Assembly (NCBI GenBank): GCA_965216135.1
Contig: CBDCFL010000023.1
Location: 186,001-250,000, forward strand
From: CBDCFL01 sp965216135
Lineage (GTDB): Bacteria > Pseudomonadota > Alphaproteobacteria > Rhodobacterales > Rhodobacteraceae
Direction of reading: 5' to 3'
Length of the DNA stretch: 64,000 nt
The notes beneath the pieces were generated by a model. That model had not been told where the DNA came from, ran no database searches, and saw only the letters and a program-made list of their open reading frames with translations. This document shows, piece after piece, positions 56,110 to 64,000 of this stretch; the stretch's first letter is position 1, and each line of letters opens with the position of its first letter. The position numbers and the translations under genes are program-made.

Positions 56110-57474
56110 ATGGCTGATGGCGACATCAAAACAAAAAGACCGCTCGATCGTGATACATCCCGGCTGGGCGATAGTTTCATCTTTCCGCCCCATGTCATGG
56201 ACGACATTCACATCAAGGCAGAACTTGGCCGCTACCGCATGCGCGCCATGTCCCTGTTCAAGAAAATTCCGCATTGGGACGATCTGACGTTCCTGCCGGG
56301 CACGCTGACCCGGTTTGTGATCGAAGGCTATCGCGAAAAATGTCTGACCAAGACCGTGATCGGCCCGCGTGCCAAGCGCCCGTTGGAACTGGACATACCG
56401 GTTTACGTGACCGGCATGAGTTTTGGTGCATTGTCCTATGAAGCGAAAACTGCGCTGGCGCGCGGCGCAACGATGGCTGGCACCGCAACTTGCTCCGGCG
56501 AAGGCGGCATGATCCCTGACGAGCGACGTTACAGTTCAAAGTGGTTTTATCAGTGTATCCAGTCCCGCTATGGGTTCAACCCGAACCACCTTGTGCTGGC
56601 TGACGCCTGTGAATTTTTCATCGGTCAGGGCTGCAAAGTTGGCCTTGGCGGCCACCTGATGGGCCAGAAAGTGACCGACCAGGTTGCCGAAATGCGCTCG
56701 CTTCCGGCCGGTATCGATCAGCGTTCGCCTGCCCGTCACCCTGACTGGCTGGGCCCGGATGATCTATCGCTGAAAATCCGCGAAATCCGCGAAGCCACCG
56801 ACTGGCAAATTCCGATCCAGCTGAAACTGGGTGCTGCGCGGGTCTATGACGATGTGCGTATGGCGGTGAAATGTGACCCGGACTCGATCTATATTGATGG
56901 GATGGAGGGTTCCACCGGCGCCGGTCCGCACTTGGCGACCGAAGACACCGGTGTTCCTGGTATCGCGGCGATCCGTCAAGCCCGAAAAGCGATCGATGAC
57001 CTTGGTAAGCGTGGCGAAATCAGCCTAGTCTATGCCGGTGGCATCCGCAACGGCGCCGACGTCGCCAAAGCCATTGCTTTGGGCGCTGACGCAATCGCTA
57101 TCGGTCACTCGGTCATGATGGCGCTGAACTGTAACAAGGACATCCCAGAGGCCAACTACGAGGTCGAAGTCGGCGCCTCGCCGGGCCATTGCTACCATTG
57201 TCACACAGGTCGTTGCCCGGTGGGCGTGGCCACGCAGGACCCGGTTTTGCGCAAACGCCTTGACCCGGATGAAGCAGCCGAGCGCGTCTATAACTTCCTG
57301 CACACGCTGACGATTGAAGCCCAATTGTTTGCGCGTGCCTGCGGCAAGACCAATATCCACAGTCTTGAGCCGGAAGATTTGGCCGCGTTGACGATGGAAG
57401 CTTCGGCTATGGCGGCGGTTCCTTTGGCTGGCACCAACTACACGGTTGGCGTCGCCGACTATCACAATCTGTAA
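56110..57474 (+). CDS. mgsC: N-methylglutamate synthase subunit C (FMN glutamate-synthase domain)
   Basis: A 454-residue FMN-binding GltB domain (GlxD-like). It shows FGALSYEAKTALARGA, TCSGEGGMIPDERR, the FMN phosphate site LVYAGGIRNGADVAKAIALGAD, and cysteines CYHCHTGRCPVG for the 3Fe-4S cluster. It would catalyse the reductive transfer of the amide group to 2-oxoglutarate, here giving N-methylglutamate from methylamine units. Together the three genes rebuild a split glutamate synthase without the NADPH-supplying GltD subunit. Confidence 0.82.
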   Translation: MADGDIKTKRPLDRDTSRLGDSFIFPPHVMDDIHIKAELGRYRMRAMSLFKKIPHWDDLTFLPGTLTRFVIEGYREKCLTKTVIGPRAKRPLELDIPVYVTGMSFGALSYEAKTALARGATMAGTATCSGEGGMIPDERRYSSKWFYQCIQSRYGFNPNHLVLADACEFFIGQGCKVGLGGHLMGQKVTDQVAEMRSLPAGIDQRSPARHPDWLGPDDLSLKIREIREATDWQIPIQLKLGAARVYDDVRMAVKCDPDSIYIDGMEGSTGAGPHLATEDTGVPGIAAIRQARKAIDDLGKRGEISLVYAGGIRNGADVAKAIALGADAIAIGHSVMMALNCNKDIPEANYEVEVGASPGHCYHCHTGRCPVGVATQDPVLRKRLDPDEAAERVYNFLHTLTIEAQLFARACGKTNIHSLEPEDLAALTMEASAMAAVPLAGTNYTVGVADYHNL

Positions 57475-57486
57475 AGGAGAGCAGAC

Positions 57487-57900
57487 ATGGCTGGAACACA
57501 GTACCGCGGCTCTGAAATTACAGACGTCGATCAGTTTGTAAAAGATTCTGCCGGTCTCGCATCGGAACGTGAAATCGAAATTGGTCAGCACATTGGGTAC
57601 CGTTACGACGTTAACCTTGTGCCGGACTACAACCAGATCACCCCTTTCCTGAGCAAATATATGGAAACCATGGGCTGGGATGACCTGAACTGGCTGGAAG
57701 ATGTTCACATGGGCTATGAAGACGGTAAACCTGCCGTTTTCGACCGCAACAACAACGGCTGGGTCTCGATCCCGGACTCGATCGACTTGCCGGACAACCA
57801 GCAGGATCGCGACATGATTGCCCGCGAATTGCTGTTGAAATTCCAGATGTCCGACCGGCACCCGCTGGTCATGCTTAGAAAGGCTTACATGAAATTCTGA
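57487..57900 (+). CDS. Uncharacterised 137-residue protein in the methylated-amine operon
   Basis: I do not recognise a family. The protein is acidic, with no Cys, no signal peptide and no membrane segment. It has aromatic clusters (HIGYRYDVNLVPDYNQI, MGWDDLNWLEDVHMGYE) and the repeat-like NNNGWVSIPDSIDLPDNQ. It starts 13 bases after mgsC behind GGAGAGC and ends two bases before the nitrilase start, so it is clearly part of the operon. A small accessory subunit of the synthase or the monooxygenase is possible. Codon use matches the neighbours. Confidence 0.6.
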   Translation: MAGTQYRGSEITDVDQFVKDSAGLASEREIEIGQHIGYRYDVNLVPDYNQITPFLSKYMETMGWDDLNWLEDVHMGYEDGKPAVFDRNNNGWVSIPDSIDLPDNQQDRDMIARELLLKFQMSDRHPLVMLRKAYMKF

Positions 57901-57902
57901 TC

Positions 57903-58751
57903 ATGCCGCGCCCGTTTCATATCGCTTGTCTTCAGACCCGCCCAATGCCGGATTTTTCGTCCGCCGTGGGCGAAGCCATACCCATGGCCGAAGCAGCGGT
58001 CGAAGCAGGCGCGGAAATGCTGTTCCTGCCGGAATATTGTGGTGGATTGCGCAGCGAGGGTGCGGCGTTAAAGCCGCCCTCGGCACCAGAAGCATCCCAT
58101 CCGGTTCTGGCAGAACTCAGAAGCTTTGCCGCTGCCAATCATGTCTGGATAAATATTGGGTCAATTGCGATAGATGGGCCCGACGGCAAACTATTGAACC
58201 GCGGATATATGATCGACGACCGCGGCGAGATACGCGGCCATTACGACAAAATCCACCTTTTCGATGTGCGCCTGAGCGATTCGCAGATCTATCACGAAAG
58301 CGCTACCGTTTCCGGTGGCAACCTTGCGGTGGTTCACAACACAGCTCTTGCCCAGATCGGTCACACGATTTGCTACGACCTGCGTTTCCCTCAGCTTTTC
58401 CGCGACTTGGCGCAAAAAGGTGCTGAGATCATCGCCTGCCCAGCAGCGTTTACCAAACAAACCGGGCAGGCCCATTGGCACGTTCTGAACCGCGCCCGGG
58501 CCATTGAGAACACGTGTTTCATCGTTTCGGCCTGCGCCATCGGGCCCATCCCCGGCGGCGGCGAAATCTATGGTCATTCGCTGGTAGTCAGCCCTTGGGG
58601 AGATGTGATCGCCGATGGCGGCACGCTGCCCGGCGTGGTCCATGCGCGGATCGATACCGAGCTGGTGCGCCAGACCGCCGCGCGCATTCCGTCGCTTGCC
58701 CATGACCGCCCCATTGTCCTGCCCGGCCATGACAAAAGGAACGTCGCATGA
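57903..58751 (+). CDS. Nitrilase-superfamily amidohydrolase (Nit2/omega-amidase-like)
   Basis: A 282-residue carbon-nitrogen hydrolase with the Glu-Lys-Cys triad: Glu in EMLFLPEYCGG, Lys in GHYDKIHLFDV and Cys in GHTICYDLRFPQLF. It resembles Nit1/Nit2 enzymes that cleave omega-amides of 2-oxo acids. In this operon it could hydrolyse an amide such as 2-oxoglutaramate or its N-methyl form, recycling side products of the gamma-glutamylmethylamide route. It overlaps the next gene by four bases. Confidence 0.85.
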   Translation: MPRPFHIACLQTRPMPDFSSAVGEAIPMAEAAVEAGAEMLFLPEYCGGLRSEGAALKPPSAPEASHPVLAELRSFAAANHVWINIGSIAIDGPDGKLLNRGYMIDDRGEIRGHYDKIHLFDVRLSDSQIYHESATVSGGNLAVVHNTALAQIGHTICYDLRFPQLFRDLAQKGAEIIACPAAFTKQTGQAHWHVLNRARAIENTCFIVSACAIGPIPGGGEIYGHSLVVSPWGDVIADGGTLPGVVHARIDTELVRQTAARIPSLAHDRPIVLPGHDKRNVA

Positions 58752-59338
58752 GTTCCGTCGCAACAGCGCTGGGTGTGAATTACTCGGACCATCCGCTGCG
58801 GCTGGCTTTTCTGAAATGGCAGTGCCGCGTGCGTCAGATCGCGATGCGCGATTTCGCCGGCAAACCTGACGATGGCGCAACGCCAGCATTGAAGCTGCCG
58901 GGAGAAATCGAACCCCTCGGCTATATCGTGACCGTAAAGAACAAAGCGCCGGGATATTCAGTGACCGCAGAACTAAACCACATGCGCGCCAATACCCATG
59001 ATCCGGCACAGGCCCGTGAACAGGCGCTCCAGTTTCTTTCATCCGCCTATTACCAGAAGGCCCATGAGTTTTCGGATATTCTGACGGCGACCTTTCCACC
59101 CGGATCGCCCGGTGCTGTGAAAATCTGCGAGGCCGCATCGGTTTCATTGGTCTTTGACGCCTATGCACAACGGTTCGATCTTGCCTGCAGGGTTTGGCGG
59201 CTGGCATCCCACAATCCGCTCTATCAGGCGACGATTGCGCATAATGCGTTGTTCAACCCGGATCTTCACCCAGATGCAGAAGTGCTCGGGTTTGAACCGG
59301 ACTGGGACGCGTCGGGCTCAGACCCGAAATTGGCATAG
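58748..59338 (+). CDS. Uncharacterised 196-residue protein before tmm
   Basis: I do not recognise a family. The sequence begins with a basic, Trp-containing stretch (LRLAFLKWQCRVRQIAMRDF), then a beta-rich portion (PLGYIVTVKNKAPGYSVTAEL), then helices. It is soluble, with no signal peptide. It overlaps the nitrilase gene by four bases and lies 20 bases before tmm, so it is co-expressed with the TMA pathway. It may be a regulator or an accessory factor for amine oxidation. The length and operon position argue that it is a real gene. Confidence 0.6.
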   Translation: MSSVATALGVNYSDHPLRLAFLKWQCRVRQIAMRDFAGKPDDGATPALKLPGEIEPLGYIVTVKNKAPGYSVTAELNHMRANTHDPAQAREQALQFLSSAYYQKAHEFSDILTATFPPGSPGAVKICEAASVSLVFDAYAQRFDLACRVWRLASHNPLYQATIAHNALFNPDLHPDAEVLGFEPDWDASGSDPKLA

Positions 59339-59358
59339 AATACAGGGCAAGGGGAAAT

Positions 59359-60693
59359 ATGACCAAACGCGTATGCATCATCGGAGCAGGCCCATCGGGT
59401 CTTGCGCAGTTGCGCGCCTTTCAGTCAGCCGAAAACCTGGGCGCGGATGTGCCTGAAGTCGTGTGCCTGGAAAAACAATCCGACTGGGGCGGGTTGTGGA
59501 ACTACACCTGGCGCACAGGCGTTGATGAGAACGGCGACCCCTGCCATGGGTCAATGTATCGTTATCTTTGGTCAAACGGACCCAAGGAATGCCTGGAATT
59601 CGCCGATTATGGTTTCGCCGATCATTTCGACCATCCCATCGCCAGCTACCCGCCGCGCGCGGTATTGTGGGATTACATCAAAGGCCGCGTCGAAAAAGCC
59701 GGCGTCCGCGACAAAATTCGGTTCAACACCATTGTCCGTGACGTCCGCCATGACGACGGTCAATTCACCGTCACCTCGCGCGATTACACTACCGATACCG
59801 AAACCATTGAGAACTTTGACCATGTGATCGTGGCATCGGGGCATTTCTCGACGCCGAACGCTCCCCATTACCCAGGCTTTGAAAAATTTAACGGCCGCAT
59901 TCTGCATGCGCATGATTTCCGTGATGCACGCGAGTTTCGCGATCAGGACTTGCTGTTGCTTGGCTCCAGCTACTCGGCCGAAGACATCGGCTCGCAATGC
60001 TGGAAATATGGGTGCAAGTCGATCACTGTCGCCTATCGGACCGCGCCGATGGGGTTCGACTGGCCATCCAACTGGCGAGAAATTCCGGCGCTGGAACATG
60101 TCGGTCCCAAGGTTGCGCATTTCATCGACGGAACTTCGCGCCACGTTGATGCGATCATACTGTGCACCGGTTACAAGCACCATTTCCCGTTCCTGCCCGA
60201 CGATTTGCGCCTGAAAACCGCGAATCGGCTGGCGACGGCGGATTTGTATAAGGGCGTGGTCTGGAACAAAAATCCGGCTATGTTCTATCTAGGGATGCAG
60301 GATCAATGGTTTACGTTCAACATGTTCGATGCTCAGGCATGGTGGGTGCGCGACTGCATCCTTGGCCGCATCGAACTGCCGTCTCAGGACGAAATGGAAG
60401 CCGATGTCGTTGATCGAATTGCTGGCGAGGATTCTTATGACGACGACTATTCCGCCATCCGCTATCAGGGCGACTATGTCGAGGAAATGATTGCAGAAAC
60501 CGATTATCCGAGCTTTGATGTTCAAAGCGTCGTGGAGTCATTCCTGGAATGGAAAAACCACAAAAAGAAAGGGATCATGACGTTCCGCGATCACGGCTAT
60601 GTCAGCCCGATGACCGGAACCAAAGCTCCACCGCATCATACCGTCTGGGTCGATGCGCTGGACGACAGCCTTGAGGGATATCTGCAGGACTAG
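59359..60693 (+). CDS. tmm: Trimethylamine monooxygenase (bacterial FMO)
   Basis: A 444-residue flavin monooxygenase that oxidises trimethylamine to TMAO with NADPH and oxygen. FAD site GAGPSGLAQLRAF is near residues 9-21, the FMO fingerprint FNGRILHAHDF at 177-187, the NADPH site LLGSSYSAEDI at about 200-210, and the ATGY-type CTGYKHHFPFL at about 269-279. I recall Tmm proteins from Roseovarius and Ruegeria as closely similar, including the LGMQDQWFTFNMFDAQAWW stretch. The TMAO transporter genes follow directly. Confidence 0.93.
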   Translation: MTKRVCIIGAGPSGLAQLRAFQSAENLGADVPEVVCLEKQSDWGGLWNYTWRTGVDENGDPCHGSMYRYLWSNGPKECLEFADYGFADHFDHPIASYPPRAVLWDYIKGRVEKAGVRDKIRFNTIVRDVRHDDGQFTVTSRDYTTDTETIENFDHVIVASGHFSTPNAPHYPGFEKFNGRILHAHDFRDAREFRDQDLLLLGSSYSAEDIGSQCWKYGCKSITVAYRTAPMGFDWPSNWREIPALEHVGPKVAHFIDGTSRHVDAIILCTGYKHHFPFLPDDLRLKTANRLATADLYKGVVWNKNPAMFYLGMQDQWFTFNMFDAQAWWVRDCILGRIELPSQDEMEADVVDRIAGEDSYDDDYSAIRYQGDYVEEMIAETDYPSFDVQSVVESFLEWKNHKKKGIMTFRDHGYVSPMTGTKAPPHHTVWVDALDDSLEGYLQD

Positions 60694-60783
60694 ATCAAAA
60701 GAAACGTGGGATCCAGCCCGCGGCAATACCGAGCGATGCTCGTTACCTCGCGGCACATGCCGCATAACAACTGGGAGAAAGCA

Positions 60784-61719
60784 ATGAAAAAGCTTACAAC
60801 AACCATTCTGGCGGGTGCGATTGCGGCATCGGTTTCAGGTCATGCCTTTGCGCAAGACTCGGCCGAGCCGATCGTGATCCCAACCCATAACTGGTCCAGC
60901 CAGGTTGTGATGGCCTACGTGATCGGTGGCATTTTTGAGAGCCTGGGCGACAATGTCGATTATGTCCCGGCCGACAGCCAAGCCGTTTACGAAGCCATCC
61001 GCATTGGCGACGTGTCGATCAGCCATGAGGTCTGGCAGTCTACCTTTGGCGCATCATTCTACAATGCGATGGCCAAAGGCGGTCTGATTGACGCCGGAAC
61101 ACATTCTGCGGCGACGCTCGAAGAAATGGGCGTTCCTCAGTACGTGATCGACGACAATCTTTGCCCGGGCCTGCCAAACTGGGAAGCCCTGAAAGACTGT
61201 CAAGACGTGTTTGCGACAGCAGACAGCGGCGGCAAAGGCCGTTGGCTGGAAGGCCCACAGAGCTGGCATGGTGACTTGATGCCAGTTCGCCTTGATGCAC
61301 TTGGCCTTGGTGACATGTACACTGTGAAGTTCGCTGGCGGTGCCGATGCGATCTGGGCAGAACTTGCCTCTGCCAAGAAAGAAGGCCGCGGCATTATCAC
61401 CTTTAACTGGACGCCGAACTTTACGGATGCTGAGGGTTTCGCCTTCATCGAATTCCCTCCGTATTTTGACGGGTGCCGCGTCGCAGATGGTGGTGATGGC
61501 AGCTGTGGCTCGCCCAAAGGCTGGCTGAAGAAAGCAGCACACTATAAAATGCCGAAAACGCATCCGGCTGCATATACGGCATTTTCAAGGATGGATTTCA
61601 CATCGACGCACATCGGCCAGATGGCGGCGCTTGTGGACATCGACGGCATGAGCCATCAGGATGCAGCCGCAAGTTGGCTGGCTGATAATGAAGCTGTTTG
61701 GAAGCCTTTCGTACAATAG
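60784..61719 (+). CDS. tmoX: TMAO ABC transporter, substrate-binding protein
   Basis: A 311-residue OpuAC-type periplasmic binding protein. The start at 60784 gives a signal peptide (MKKLTTTILAGAIAASVSGHAFA). The mature protein has several Trp (THNWSSQVVMAYVIGG, HEVWQSTFG, GRWLEGPQSWHGDL, FNWTPNF) of the kind that build an aromatic cage for a quaternary or N-oxide amine. Directly downstream of tmm and upstream of TmoW/TmoV-type genes, TMAO is the likely ligand; glycine betaine is the alternative. Confidence 0.88.
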   Translation: MKKLTTTILAGAIAASVSGHAFAQDSAEPIVIPTHNWSSQVVMAYVIGGIFESLGDNVDYVPADSQAVYEAIRIGDVSISHEVWQSTFGASFYNAMAKGGLIDAGTHSAATLEEMGVPQYVIDDNLCPGLPNWEALKDCQDVFATADSGGKGRWLEGPQSWHGDLMPVRLDALGLGDMYTVKFAGGADAIWAELASAKKEGRGIITFNWTPNFTDAEGFAFIEFPPYFDGCRVADGGDGSCGSPKGWLKKAAHYKMPKTHPAAYTAFSRMDFTSTHIGQMAALVDIDGMSHQDAAASWLADNEAVWKPFVQ

Positions 61720-61737
61720 GCACCACATCAAAAAAAC

Positions 61738-61774
61738 GTCTCTCCCCGCGCGCAAGCGTGTGGGGAGAGAAGAC
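61738..61774 (+). terminator. Stem-loop between tmoX and tmoW
   Basis: GTCTCTCCCC (61738-61747) pairs with GGGGAGAGA plus GAC (61762-61774, one bulged A). No T tract follows, so it more likely stabilises the tmoX transcript end or attenuates read-through than stops all transcription. The rest of the 164-base spacer holds no gene. Confidence 0.6.
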
Positions 61775-61883
61775 GGTCTTGCACCAACAAAGTACCGTCA
61801 GCCACGTCGACGAGGAAGGAAGTCGAATTCGCCAACGCCTTTGGTGTTGCTTCGGATCAAAAAAACGACAGGGATACTGAAAA

Positions 61884-62951
61884 ATGCCGCTTGATAGTAA
61901 AACCACCCAACAACAACCCGTCATCAAGTGCAGTTCCGTTTATAAGATATTTGGCGAAAACGCGAACAAGATGCTGCGCGAAGCCAACGGAAAGGTCGAC
62001 GCGAAAAAGTTTCAGGAGGCAGGCTGCGTCGTCGGTGTCAATGATGCGTCGTTCGAAGTCCACCGGGGCGAGCTCCTCATGATCATGGGGCTGTCCGGCT
62101 CCGGCAAGTCGACCTTGCTACGTTGTATTTCGCGCCTGACGGAAACGACGGCAGGCGAAATTTACATTGATGGCGAAGATCTGTTGGCGATGAACAACAG
62201 ACAGCTGATACAGCTGCGCCGAAACAAGATGGGGATGGTGTTTCAGAGCTTCGCGCTGTTGCCGCACAAGACCGTTATTGAGAACATTGCCTTTCCATTG
62301 CAGGTCAAGGGCACAAGCACAGCTGATAGCATGAAACGCGCCTTGGATATGGTCGAACTTGTCAGTCTTGACGGTCGCGAAAACTATTTCCCAAGGCAAT
62401 TGTCCGGCGGACAGCAACAGCGCGTCGGGATCGCCCGGTCGCTGGCCGTCGAGCCGGATATTTGGTTTCTTGACGAGCCGTTCTCCGCGCTTGATCCACT
62501 GATCCGCAAAGAGATGCAGGACGAATTTCTTCGCCTGCAGGACGTCTTGCACAAGACAATTTTGTTCGTGACTCATGATTTTGCCGAGGCGCTGCGTCTG
62601 GCCGATCGCATTGCGATTATGAAAGATGGAGTGATCGAACAACTCGACACGCCTGCCAATATCGTGCTGAAGCCCGCAACAGAATATGTGCGCAAATTCA
62701 CCGAAGAAGTGCCGCGCGAGAAGGTGCTGAAAATCAAATCCGTCATGGACCCGGTCAATCCTTCGGAAGAATTCGGCGACTTGAAGGTGTCACAAAACGC
62801 GATAATTGAAACCGTGGCCGAGGCGGTGCTGGCCGATCAGAAGCCCGTCGCGGTCGTTGACAATGATGGCAACGTCGTTGGCTCAATCAAGAGCTCAAAT
62901 ATGCTGCACATCCTGTTTGGCAAAGATGATGCTGTCGAGGTGGGCGGGTAG
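61884..62951 (+). CDS. tmoW: TMAO ABC transporter, ATP-binding protein
   Basis: A 355-residue ProV/OpuAA-type ATPase. It has an N-terminal extension typical of betaine systems (YKIFGENANKMLREANGK), Walker A GLSGSGKST, signature LSGGQQQRVGIARSL, Walker B WFLDEPFSALDP and the His switch FVTHDFAEAL. The C-terminal ~80 residues form a partial CBS-like region (VAVVDNDGNVVGSIKSSN), which in relatives senses ionic strength or nucleotides. It is followed six bases later by the permease gene. Confidence 0.9.
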   Translation: MPLDSKTTQQQPVIKCSSVYKIFGENANKMLREANGKVDAKKFQEAGCVVGVNDASFEVHRGELLMIMGLSGSGKSTLLRCISRLTETTAGEIYIDGEDLLAMNNRQLIQLRRNKMGMVFQSFALLPHKTVIENIAFPLQVKGTSTADSMKRALDMVELVSLDGRENYFPRQLSGGQQQRVGIARSLAVEPDIWFLDEPFSALDPLIRKEMQDEFLRLQDVLHKTILFVTHDFAEALRLADRIAIMKDGVIEQLDTPANIVLKPATEYVRKFTEEVPREKVLKIKSVMDPVNPSEEFGDLKVSQNAIIETVAEAVLADQKPVAVVDNDGNVVGSIKSSNMLHILFGKDDAVEVGG

Positions 62952-62957
62952 ACGATC

Positions 62958-64000
62958 ATGGAATACGTCAAGAAACATCCAAAACTTGCACAGTTTGCGG
63001 CTCTCTTGGTCGCATTTTTCCTTCTGGTCGCATTGATCACACCGAGCGAGACTAATGTTCTGTGGCGGCTTCCGTCGTTGCTGGCAACATGGCCGGAAGC
63101 GATCCATAATTTCTCCCAATACGTGATGTTCGATGCGTTTCCGGTCCAGGTTTACGATTCCGATCTGGAGGAATACGAGCAATCCGCCCTCATACGTGAA
63201 GTGACCAGAGGTTTTTCCCGCGGCATCCTATTCATAATCGAGCTCATTCGAGAAATACTCGTCGGTGGGATCAAAACAATAGCTGCATTTGCCGGTTATG
63301 AGTTCATCCGCCAGAACGAGTGGGCGGTCTGGCCTGCGCTTCCATGGACCGTGGTCGTCAGCGGCACAATGATTCTGGGCTATGCGCTGAAAGGCAGAGG
63401 ACTTGCGATATTGGCAGGACTCGCCTTGACCTATATTTCGGTATTTGGTCAGTGGGAGCCGGCAATGCAGACTTTGTCGTTTGTCTTGGTTGCAGCGCCG
63501 ATTTCAATTTTACTCGGAATATTGCTCGGCATCGCGGCATACAAAAGCCGCGCGGTCGAGGTATTTTTGATGCCGTTTCTCAACATTGCGCAAACGATGC
63601 CGCATTTTTCATATTTGGTGCCCGTGACGGTGTTTTTTGGCCTTGGCGATCATGCCGGTGCGATCGCCACCATCATTTTTGCCACCCCGCCGATGATCCG
63701 GCTGACGATTTTGGGATTAAAAAGAGTCCCTGTCGAAGTTGTCGAGGCGGGCATGATGAGCGGCAGTACCAATCGACAGATTCTCTTGAAAGTTTTGGTT
63801 CCCACGGCAAGACGCGATATTCTGATCGGCGTAAACCAGGTCATTATGCAATGCCTTGCCATGGCGGTTATTGCCTCTTTCATCGGTGCCAAGGGGCTTG
63901 GGTTTAATCTTTTGCTGGCGCTAAACGGGCTACGAATTGGTCTCGCCCTGGAATTGGGTATCTGCATCGTTCTGATCGCTGTCGTGCTTGACAAATTGTC
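62958..64000 (+). CDS. tmoV: TMAO ABC transporter, permease (runs off the window)
   Basis: The gene starts at 62958 after the tmoW stop and is open for 347 codons to the end of the window. It begins MEYVKKHPKLAQF and has membrane segments such as LLVAFFLLVALI, PWTVVVSGTMILGYAL and LSFVLVAAPISILLGILLGI. The ProW-type loop VPVEVVEAGMMSGSTNRQIL with LKVLVPTARRDILIGVNQ contacts TmoW. The N-terminal ~100 residues before the core are longer than in simple ProW proteins. The C-terminus, and perhaps a TMAO demethylase gene (tdm), lie beyond. Confidence 0.87.
   Translation, partial: MEYVKKHPKLAQFAALLVAFFLLVALITPSETNVLWRLPSLLATWPEAIHNFSQYVMFDAFPVQVYDSDLEEYEQSALIREVTRGFSRGILFIIELIREILVGGIKTIAAFAGYEFIRQNEWAVWPALPWTVVVSGTMILGYALKGRGLAILAGLALTYISVFGQWEPAMQTLSFVLVAAPISILLGILLGIAAYKSRAVEVFLMPFLNIAQTMPHFSYLVPVTVFFGLGDHAGAIATIIFATPPMIRLTILGLKRVPVEVVEAGMMSGSTNRQILLKVLVPTARRDILIGVNQVIMQCLAMAVIASFIGAKGLGFNLLLALNGLRIGLALELGICIVLIAVVLDKL

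Overview
The window reads as chromosome of a marine alphaproteobacterium, most likely Rhodobacterales (roseobacter-like). The basis is inference from gene content: a general L-amino-acid ABC transporter of the AapJQMP type, an ATP12 chaperone, a trimethylamine monooxygenase with a TMAO transporter, a LuxR/LuxI pair, a CtrA-type TTAA-N7-TTAA box and high-GC coding. Six insertion-sequence copies and several broken genes point to a genome that is losing genes, although some single-base frameshifts could be sequencing errors.

Layout. 1-3345: end of a polyamine-type operon (5'-truncated glutamine-synthetase-like gene, class III aminotransferase, FAD oxidoreductase). 3346-9266: an IS5-family element, a VOC protein, a lytic transglycosylase gene broken by a second IS5-family element and two frameshifts, then dapA. 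9267-10708: a structured repeat and a frameshifted Sel1-repeat gene. 10709-24663: the spc/alpha ribosomal block (rpmC to rpmD, rplO-secY-adk, rpsM-rpsK-rpoA-rplQ). It is cut into three units, each with its own promoter. The cut between rpmD and rplO holds a terminator, a membrane gene destroyed by two fused IS630-like copies, a secreted protein and another repeat copy.

24731-31024: luxR-luxI, rarA, crcB, a pseudouridine synthase and an ATP12 gene whose 3' end is displaced by a second IS630-like element. 31184-35800: aapJQMP, with a nonsense codon near the start of aapP. 35994-45696: sixA, an Fe-S protein, argB, a 2OG-Fe(II) oxygenase, the overlapping yidC-MOSC-engB operon, an EAL/degenerate-GGDEF protein, a frameshifted ttcA and a BKACE enzyme. 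45693-49110: a GT-C-like membrane protein cut by a third IS630-like copy, and a flippase-like membrane protein.

49411-64000 is the metabolic highlight, a methylated-amine island. It holds a class I glutamine amidotransferase, a GntR regulator, and divergently from it an FAD amine oxidoreductase, a 99-residue protein, a gamma-glutamylmethylamide-synthetase-like GlnT, three N-methylglutamate-synthase-like (GltB-domain) subunits, an unknown 137-residue protein, a nitrilase, an unknown 196-residue protein, trimethylamine monooxygenase and the TmoX/TmoW/TmoV TMAO importer (the last runs off the end). Together they would import TMAO, oxidise TMA, and channel methylamine nitrogen through N-methylglutamate. 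The usual four-subunit N-methylglutamate dehydrogenase is absent from the window, and a single DAO-family oxidoreductase sits where it might be expected.
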